Source: Pogonophryne albipinna (lineage: Eukaryota; Chordata; Actinopteri; Perciformes; Artedidraconidae). From it: a stretch of 64,000 nt of DNA. Under the pieces are notes generated by a model. It did no database searches and was not told the DNA's origin. It saw only the letters and a program-made list of their open reading frames with translations. The first letter of the stretch is position 1, and each line of letters opens with the position of its first letter. Position numbers and translations under genes: made by a program. Of the stretch, positions 56,536 through 64,000 are shown piece by piece. The stretch is from positions 10,050,946 through 10,114,945 of the forward strand of contig CM053247.1 of NCBI GenBank assembly GCA_028583405.1, written 5' to 3'.

Positions 56536-57466
56536 GTGTGCTGTTATGTTCAGTCATCGTTCTTATGTTGAACGTGAATACATTTGCTTTGAAAGTAATT
56601 ATGGGACGTATTTCTTCTTTCATAGCAATTTTCCTTCAGACTTTCTTGCCGTGAAATAGGTCTTAAATTCTATTCAAAGTGGTCTTAAAAAGTCTTACAT
56701 TTGAGTTGGTGAAACCTGCAGGAACCCTGCAAACACTAAATATGTCACGACATTACCACATGTTTAAAATTGGCTCCGCTATGTTTAGTTATGAGCACAG
56801 GTTCTCCTTCCCCAGATGTGTGGGTCATGTTAGAGGGTAGAAATAGCTTATCTGGTTGTAAAGATTAGAGGATGTGTTGCTCATGCTATACCTGTTGTGG
56901 GACCACTTGTGATCACATGACTAAAATCACAGGTCATGTGTGCATAAGCCACTGGGAAGACAATATTTTCTGGGAAAGAATAAAGACCCTGTGGTAAGAA
57001 TTGTTTGGCTAGAAGCTGGAACATTCTCACAGCATCAAAGGGAATTATTAAAGTCCAATTTATATATTTGTTATTGTGCAACTTTTTTCTAATCCTTCAG
57101 TAATTGTACTTATTTACTTTAACTTGTAATGTAGTCATTTACATTATCATATTCATTTTATTTAAACACCTGAAGCCAAATGCTGTAAGAAGATTGAATC
57201 AGAAACAAACAAAAGAAATAGGTACAATAATGAATTAATTGGACTTATTGACATCGCTTAATGTTAACTAAGTTTACATCCTGCATGGAATAAGGAACAA
57301 TAATTTGTTCAGATATGACCCACTCATTTATAAATGATGATGGATGTATTTGGTATGAACGCAGCCTGGAACAGATCCAGCATGACCTCTCCTGCGATGA
57401 CAGGCTGAAAGCTAACCTCCCCCCTTTCTCCCTCTTTTTCTGTCTCTGTCTTTCTCTTCATCACAG

Positions 57467-57578
57467 ATACAGAACAACCCTTCTGCTGTGAACAAAGTGT
57501 CTCCCTTTGGTCCTGGCTGGCTGGGATCCTGAAATCTCCTCCCCGCTCCAACCTGAGGACGCATCCTTAACTTCCGAG
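57467..57578 (+). other. candidate 112-bp exon (splice-site pair)
   Basis: A pyrimidine tract of about 45 bases ending CTTCATCACAG precedes ATACAGAACAACC, and GAG followed by GTATTT is a moderate donor at 57,579. All frames contain stops before the donor, so it would be untranslated or non-coding if real. Confidence 0.2.
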
Positions 57579-58162
57579 GTATTTATCCTGCGTTAGGGCG
57601 CTCTGGTATTCTCCCTGCGTGGCTGCGTTTGCTGTGGACTCACAGGGTCGACATGCCTGCAGAGAAGAGCAGAGGAAACAAAAGAAATCAGATGCAGAGA
57701 TCTTCTCCGTCCCACCGTACACCCCCCCTCCTAACGCCAGGAGACATGAAACCCATTATCTTGATGGGATCAGGCAGCATCCATCTTAATACTGGATTGC
57801 ATATGATGACAATGATGATCCTCAGAGCAACATGCCACCAGCCAAAGAGCTTCCTGGTACAAAAACTTGTTCCTCAATCTGGTTCAATCCAACTGTGAAT
57901 TATTTATTAAACGAGATCCATCTACTAGTCTGTCCATCCATTTTTCATCATCCACAGGTCCCAATCCTGTCATTTCCTTAATCATAACTTCAATTATTGC
58001 CCTGATCTAATGCACTAACTTTTAATAAATCATACCAGTTGAAACAGCCCCCACTTGGTGTGTTATTTATTATTGGCCTGATGCAGGAGCCAGTCTGGGG
58101 GTCTCACACTGGAGCTCATGGGAGTTGATGTCTCTATGGAGGACCCAAGCAGAGATACCATA

Positions 58163-58176
58163 GCGCCACCTGCTGC
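58163..58176 (-). promoter_or_regulatory. CTCF-like binding motif
   Basis: On the minus strand the sequence reads GCAGCAGGTGGCGC, matching the CTCF core (CCASYAGRKGGCRS) at 13 of 14 positions. The surroundings are repeat-free and GC-richer than the neighbourhood. CTCF sites mark insulators and loop anchors; occupancy cannot be judged here. Confidence 0.45.
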
Positions 58177-58526
58177 CTTCAGAGGGGAGTAGAGGCTCCG
58201 CTCTCCTCTCAGTCTCGCCTCTGGTTCATTGCTCTGCAGCTGGGAGTCTTTGTTGTAGCCACACAGTGAAACAGCAAGTAACAACTGTGTGTGTCATTTA
58301 CTGCAGGTCACCATACTGTAGCTGCTCATTCAGACATGTATTCCTGCATTGGAAGGGTTTTGGTATTATTTGCTTTACCTGTAGCTTTTTTATATATAAA
58401 AAAAATGTGATGTCTTTGTTAGAATTCATTCAATTTGTCTTTCTCTTTATTTTGGCCCTACTGCTAAGTAAAGGCAACACGTGCTTTAAGGAAACACAAA
58501 ATACCACATCAAACCATTCAAAAAAA

Positions 58527-58970
58527 TTATAATAAATACAATTGCAATTACTAATGCTTTAGAAATACAAGCTTGACTTGTAAGGTGGCTAAAATGCTTT
58601 TAAATATTTGCTTGTTTTTATTTTTCATCTTCTATTTAACCCCTGTATACAATACGTTTAAGTACAAAGAAAAAACATTTTTAATAAAACGTTCTAACAT
58701 ATATACACATTTATAAATGCCTGCTCGTGATAAATTAATTATTCATTTAGAAAATAATATAAATAACACACAAAAACCATACATAGAAATAAATGAAAAA
58801 TAAAATTGCAATTACTCATGCTGTAAAGTACGAGCTTGACTTGACTCATGCTTGTTTTTAATTGTCAATCTTTTATTTAACCTATGCCATTTTAAAAATA
58901 AATCTCTTTAACATATGTGCACATTTACAACTATGCTCATGATACATTTTCTCTGTGATCAAGAGATATA
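58527..58970. repeat. diverged tandem duplication, about 265-bp period
   Basis: The phrases AATTGCAATTACTAATGCT, AGCTTGACTTG, CTTGTTTTTATTTTTCATC, TATTTAACCCCTG and AACATATATACACATTTA in the first unit recur as AATTGCAATTACTCATGCT, AGCTTGACTTG, CTTGTTTTTAATTGTCAATC, TATTTAACCTATG and AACATATGTGCACATTTA in the second. Old duplication with many substitutions. Confidence 0.75.
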
Positions 58971-60059
58971 TTTAATTAATGATATTGCATATAGAGAAAT
59001 TAGCAGATTTACATTGTAATTTTAATTCAATGACGATAATATTTATCATGATATCCTTCGTGGCCACATACTGTACAGTGAGTGTTTCCTCGGCAGCGAC
59101 AGATTAGACTCCTCACTTTAAGGATGTTTTTCCTGAAGCAGCTCATGTTCAGTGGGTGTCCTTCTGCTGCTCTACTGTCGCCTGATGTCCTCAGCAGGGA
59201 CAGAGTGACCTCTACAGGACGCTCACTGAACTGCAGCCTAACATCGGAGAAACATCATGATCACTTGGGATTTCCAACAGCAGCTCAACTTCATTGATTT
59301 TAACTTTTGAGTCATTGCATCAACTAAATCTGTATATATGAGACTGACTTAAGTCCTGCATGCTATCATACACTGTCTCTCAGATGAGTGCAGATCATTT
59401 AAAAAAAAAAGCTGAGGTCATGTGTCAATTTTCTGATTATACAACCTTAAAAATGTTCTGCAAATAAAATAAATTCTATTATTTCCTGCTTTCTAGCAAT
59501 GATATAAATACAATTTCTCCACACCACTTGGAGTATAAATCAACTGAACATCATTTATCAAATTACTTGATTTTTGTTTAACAGATATCAAATCTTACAG
59601 TATTAAAGTGTTGTTTTTTTGTCCTATGCACCTTGTTTCCTGTAAAAGTATTACATTATATAATAAAATATGGGGGACCCAGGTACTCCTATTTTAAATC
59701 ACCTGGGACTACTGTCCCTTTTTCTGCCCATTGTCAACAATACAAGTACATGAGATTAAACAAATTGTAGAGGAAGAAAGCTGTAAATAACCGTTATGTA
59801 AATGTATAAGAGCAATAGCAGTCAGATACAAAATTATACTCAAGTTGGCAAAACAATATTAAATGCTAAATTGGTCTGTATGGGCCAGAGTTAATAACAG
59901 TGCCTTTAATGTTATTTCAAAGTTTATTTCTGACTGAAAATTAGGTTGTAGACGGCAAATATATAAGTCCTGTCATTTCAAGATAATGTCAGCAGTACGT
60001 CATATCAGAAATCTACACATGTGGTATCTCACAGGACATATCATGCACATGTTCCGGTT

Positions 60060-60407
60060 CATACCTCTACTGTGACATGTTCTTTAATGGTCAAAAAGTT
60101 ATTTATTTTTATCATACTGCCTGTGCCGCAGCACCTCTTTTCACCCTCTGTCTGAACCCAGAACTATGTCTGCTCTGATTGGTTAGTTGGCCGGCTCTGT
60201 TGTGATTGGTAAAATGCTTATAGAATAGCAAGTGCGAGTATAGTGATGCCACTATGTTCTGTAGGTAAACAAAGGAGTCTGATCGAGGCATTTGTGCTCC
60301 CTCTGGGGTGAACATTGGGATTGTAGCCTTTGCAGACCATTTACATGCACAGAAACCTATATAACACACTACGGGAAAAGGAAAACATTGAAAAGCATTG
60401 CCCTTAA
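60060..60407 (+). mobile_element. MITE-1 copy G
   Basis: Shares CTACTGTGACATGTTC, CACCCTCTGTCTGAACCCAG, TCTGCTCTGATTGGTTAG, GGCCGGCTCTGTTGTGATTG and CCATTTACATGCACAG with the family. The right end is degraded (AAAAGCATTGCCC) before TTAA at 60,404-60,407. The left terminus is missing, and the middle is shortened. Confidence 0.75.
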
Positions 60408-61448
60408 GTTAAACATATTTGACCTGCAGGACTACAGGGCTCCAACCTGAAACAAGTTGCTTTAGAGGAGACAAGTAACAATCACCCAAAAAAGGTATTT
60501 TTAGGTTTTGAAAAATCCATAATTACATATTAAATCTAAATCTTCTTTGGAAAACTCAAGAAAAGCAATCTGCAGCCCATGTAACCCTGCAGAAAGAGGA
60601 TAAATACAACATCGCATATGCAGGTCTAATCTACAGTCAATTGTGTATTAAAGGGCTTATTTTGGTTTTGTTCTGAAAATCAAATAAATAATAAAGTACC
60701 CTGCCTACATACTCTTTGTGTCAAAAAGCTTAAATTGTCTGAGTGATGAGGATGGACTTACAATTTCTGATCCATTAAGGATTACCGTGGAAGTTTCTGC
60801 AAGCACGTCGCAGCAGTCGTTGAAGCATTCATCTCATTCCCAGCAGCAGCAGCTAAATGTCCCATAAAACAACCACCTCCTTAATCCCTCCATCCATGTC
60901 AAAATTGTTTTCGCTTTTCTTTGCTATCCTGGCAGGAATTACAAGATAGGGAACCAGATGTATCTTCTAAGACTTAAAAAAGTAAAAGGAAGCCTGGAGA
61001 TTAAGACCAATGCTTTTCAATATTGTTATACAGATTAAACTTTCCAACAAAAAACAAAAATAAAAGACTAAAGCATGAAAACCACTTCATTTCCAGAAAG
61101 AGCTCAGTGACCCAGATGCTACAAGACATTAGTTATGGAACATTTGTTGATGCAAAATGTGAGTTGTACTTCTTTTTTTCCTTGATTGTGATGAGTTGTT
61201 CTACATATGGCTTCTGAGCAGAAAAACGGTTTGGTATTGTTTGATGTGTCTTGCCTAATAGCAGCTTGGTTTTTATTTCATCCATTAAATATTTGGCTAT
61301 TCATGTGGACAATACCCATTTATCAACATGGACATTTTGGGAAACATCAATGTGAATGATTCACTGTTGGCACAGCAGTTCATTTGTAGTCCATGCAGAA
61401 ACCAACAGAAATGTCCAATTAAATAAGGCATTCCGAAACAATAAAAAA
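60408..61448. other. unique AT-rich sequence, no gene seen
   Basis: No repeats or coding frames recognised before the truncated Tc1 copy. Confidence 0.4.
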
Positions 61449-62426
61449 ATATTGTAGACCTGCACCAGGCTGGGAAGACTGAATCTGCAATAGGTAAGCA
61501 GCTTGGTGTGAAGAAATCAACTGTGGGAGCAATTATTAGAAAATGGAAGACATACAAGATCACTGATAATTTCCCTCGATCTGGGGCTCCACGCAAGATC
61601 TCACCCCGTGGGGTCAAAATGATCACAAGAACGGTGAGCAAAAATCCCAGAACCACACGGGGGGACCTAGTCCCTGCAGAGAGCTGGGACCAAAGTAACA
61701 AAGGCTACCATCAGTAACACACTACGCCGCCAGGGACTCAAATCCTGCAGTGCCAGACGTGTCCCCCTGCTTAAGCCAGTACATGTCCAGGCCCGTCTGA
61801 AGTTTGCTAGAGAGCATTTAGATGATCCAGAAGAGGATTGGGAGAATGTCATATGGTCAGATGAAACCAAAATATAACTTTTTGGTAAAAACTCAACAAG
61901 ACGTGTTTGGAGGAGAAAGAATGCTGAGTTGCATCCAAAGAACACCATACCTACTGTGAAACATGGGGGTGGAAACATCATGCTTTGGGGCTGTTTTTCT
62001 GCAAAGGGACCAGGACGACTGATCCGTGTAAAGGAAAGAATGAATGGGGCCATGTATCGTGAGATTTTGAGTGACAACCTCATTCCATCAGCAAGGGCAT
62101 TGAAGATGAAACGTGGCTGGGTCTTTCAGCATGACAATGATCCCAAACACACCGCCCGGGCAACGAAGGAGTGGCTTCGTAAGAAGAATTTCAAGGTCCT
62201 GGAGTGGCCTAGCCAGTCTCCAGATCTCAACCCCATAGAAAATCTTTGGAGGGAGTTGAAAGTCTGTGTTGCCCAGCGACAGCCCCAAAACATCACTGCT
62301 CTAGAGGAGATCTGCATGAAGGAATGGGCCAAAATACCAGCAACAGTGTGTGAAAACCTTGTGAAGACTTACAGAAAACGTTTGACCTCTGTCATTGCCA
62401 ACAAAGGGTATATAACAAAGTATTGA
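61449..62426 (+). pseudogene. Tc1 transposase, N-terminally truncated, frameshifted
   Basis: Readable from [20 protein letters not shown] (helix-turn-helix part) to ANKGYITKY and a stop at 62,424-62,426. A frameshift lies near 61,665-61,700, since the frames before and after differ by one base. A TAA at about 61,876 lies just after the first catalytic Asp (SDETKI). The other two catalytic residues are present: Asp in FQHDNDPKH and Glu in NPIENLW, 34 residues apart (DD34E). The intact piece from 61,929 has 165 codons and opens with TTG, not ATG. Not functional. Confidence 0.92.
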
Positions 62427-62643
62427 GATGAACTTTTGTTATTGACTAAATACTTATTTTCCACCATAATTTGCAAATAAATTCTTTAAAAATCAGACAA
62501 TGTGATTTTCTGGATTTTTTTTTTCTCATTGTGTCTCTCATAGTTGAGGTATACCTAGGATGAAAATTACAGGCCTCTCTCATCTTTTTAAGTGGGAGAA
62601 CTTGCACAATTGGTGGCTGACTAAATACTTTTTTGGCCCACTG
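61449..62643 (+). mobile_element. 5'-truncated Tc1-family transposon (second family)
   Basis: The right terminal repeat is complete: TTGTTATTGACTAAATACTT near 62,438 through to CTTTTTTGGCCCACTG at 62,643, followed by TA. The left terminal repeat and the first residues of the transposase are missing; homology begins at about 61,449 inside the gene. It is a different Tc1 lineage from the 53,843 copy, with unrelated ends. Having lost one end, it cannot move by the normal route. Confidence 0.92.
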
Positions 62644-62713
62644 TACATGTTCATTATTTGGCCCTTCCTTAGTAACAATCCAGTCACCTTGTTTATAACA
62701 TAAGAAACACAGT

Positions 62714-63147
62714 CATGCTAATTTTCAGGTTTCATAATTGTGTGTAGTGTCTCTACTGTGACATGTCTCCATGCTTTAATGTTCAAAAATATCTTTATTG
62801 TTCTCATACTCTCTGTGCTGCAGCACCTCTTTTCACCCTCTGTCTGAAACCAGAGCCCAGTCTACTCTGATTGGTTAGCTGGCCGGCTCTGTTGTGATTG
62901 GTCAACCGTTTAGAGTCCCACCTCTTAGCTTATCACATACAATGTGTTGAAGTGCTAGCCAATAGAAACGCGAGTGTTACAGAGTGATGTCACTATATTA
63001 CGGGAAAAATCAAAGGATTCCAATAGAGGTGTTTCAGGCAGAGGCGGGTGTGGGAGAGAAACTTCCTTTTGCATGAACTTTGGAATGTAAGCCTTTGAAG
63101 ACCATTTACGTGCATAGAAACCTGTAAAACACACTACAGGAAAGGGT
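62714..63147 (+). mobile_element. MITE-1 copy H, nearly full length, ends lost
   Basis: Carries almost all family blocks in order: GCTAATTTTCAGG, ACATGTCTCCATGCTTTAAT, CACCCTCTGTCTGAAACCAG, GATTGGTTAGCTGGCC, ACAATGTGTTGAAGTGCTAG, GAGTGATGTCACTATATTAC, CCATTTACGTGCATAG and CACTACAGGAAAGGG. Both outer 15-25 bases, including the TTAA duplications, are missing. Confidence 0.82.
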
Positions 63148-64000
63148 CTGAGTTTCATCAATGAGCCCTGATGGGAGAACTTAGTGAAGGGGCTCCTCAG
63201 GGCACCTATCGAGGTTTCAGAGCAGAAAGACCAATGAGATTCCTCTTCATGGCAGATTTCTTTAGTGATTTAGGGAAGCCTTAATCTGGGTTAAAACAGG
63301 GCTAACGTGCTTCATTAAATACATATTTTAACTGTGTACAACTACTTTATTACAATGCAACACAGCAACAACGTACTACTTTTGACTTGAAATATTATAT
63401 GTGCAACGGTCTGTAGAACAGATAAACCAGATTTGTTATGATTTCTGGTATTTTTACCCTCTTCTTGTAATGTCGGCTTTCTCAGGTTGCTTCTCTTCAG
63501 GAACATGTGAACAGATTATTTTCACACTCTCCCTCTGTGGCAGTCTGACTTCACCCCCCACTCTGTGGGAAGAGCAAAGAGCTGTCCCCGACACTTTGTG
63601 TCAAGGCCTAAAGCATGGTCAGCCAGAGACATCCAGACGTCCTCAATGTGAAGCGGAGAGGATGGGGGAGAGTGAACAACTCTGTGTGACACGGAGGAGG
63701 GGGGGAGGAAAAGGCGAGGCCGCATCAGACGAGCTGCATCCAAGTGTCAGGGTCCCAAAATAGTGGCGAGCGACGACCAGACTGAACACACCAAACAAAC
63801 AACAGCTCTCAGATCAAGTAAACATCGGCTAACACACGAGACACGACAAACTGTGAAGCCTCCCTCTGTCTTCCGGTCTCGTTAATCAGAGCTGCGGAGA
63901 AAGCAATCGAAGGGGACACCCGTCCTATTAGAGGAAGGTTGCAGCCGTCTCTCCCCTCCTCTGACCGAGGTCCTCGCAAACACTTTGCCTTTGGAAAAAG
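63148..64000. other. unique sequence, becoming GC-richer; no gene seen
   Basis: AT-rich to about 63,480, then GC-richer to the window edge. The 120-codon plus-strand frame (63,401-63,763) overlaps a minus-strand frame and has no recognised domain. A flank of a gene beyond the window is possible. Confidence 0.35.

Larger units (their letters stand above)
55569..56729. mobile_element. 1.16-kb hAT-like element with CAGGGTTCC ends
   Basis: Left CAGGGTTCCTGCGGG and right ACCTGCAGGAACCCTG are inverted. Inward, GTCTTAAAAAGTC and TCTTACATTTGA blocks recur on the two sides. Flanks ACAAACAC and GCAAACAC (55,562-55,569 and 56,729-56,736) agree at 7 of 8 bases if the element starts at AGGG. It contains a diverged copy of the CAGAG-type hAT family and a LINE tail, and no transposase. 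Confidence 0.7.
56730..60059. other. unique AT-rich sequence with few landmarks
   Basis: Contains a candidate exon at 57,467, a CTCF-like motif at 58,163 and a diverged tandem duplication at 58.5-59.0 kb. No transposon termini. Short frames at 57,629-57,898 and 59,082-59,297 have no recognised domain. Confidence 0.4.

Overview
The window looks like intergenic or intronic DNA from a ray-finned fish, probably a percomorph teleost. That rests on very long CA/TG microsatellites, Tc1-family transposons, short TTAA-flanked elements of one recurring family, hAT elements with 8-bp target duplications, fish-type LINE 3' ends and solo LTRs, in an AT-rich background with no bacterial-style gene organisation. 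I found no intact host protein-coding gene, tRNA or rRNA. The longest open frames are CA-repeat artefacts or pieces of transposons.

Layout. 1-17.9 kb: mostly unique AT-rich sequence with four copies of a TTAA-flanked non-autonomous element (called MITE-1 here), one of them interrupted by a 451-bp hAT-type element with a perfect 8-bp duplication, plus microsatellites. 17.9-29.1 kb: a 1.5-kb inverted-repeat element, a decayed Tc1 remnant, two more MITE-1 copies, a 403-bp inverted-repeat element, and GC-richer blocks that look like conserved non-coding DNA. 29.1-34.4 kb: a LINE reverse-transcriptase fragment on the minus strand carrying 19 in-frame copies of a 33-bp repeat, another LINE tail, a 186-bp TG tract and a telomere-like patch. 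34.4-38.9 kb: unique sequence.

38,952-49,586 is the most striking part. It is a 10.6-kb unit bounded by near-identical terminal inverted repeats and a 5-bp direct duplication (AAGGA). Inside lie a 355-bp tandem satellite and a LINE reverse-transcriptase gene that has been cut by a putative solo LTR, a palindromic Tc1 derivative (itself carrying another LINE tail), a LINE tail, a second solo LTR (5-bp duplication), a 779-bp inverted-repeat element and a 1,966-bp TTAA-flanked foldback element. A hAT element (8-bp duplication) sits in the right arm. The target-site duplications and the interrupted reading frame give a readable order of insertion.

49.6-64 kb: unique sequence, a full-length Tc1 element (53,843-55,476) with a single transposase frame broken by two nonsense codons, a 1.16-kb hAT-like element containing another family copy, a CTCF-like motif, a 5'-truncated second Tc1 (61.45-62.64 kb) and two more MITE-1 copies.

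Three short stretches on the plus strand (11.8, 33.5 and 57.5 kb) have strong splice-site pairs and could be exons of a host or non-coding transcript, but coding content is not convincing. All family names are from recognition by eye; no database search was run.
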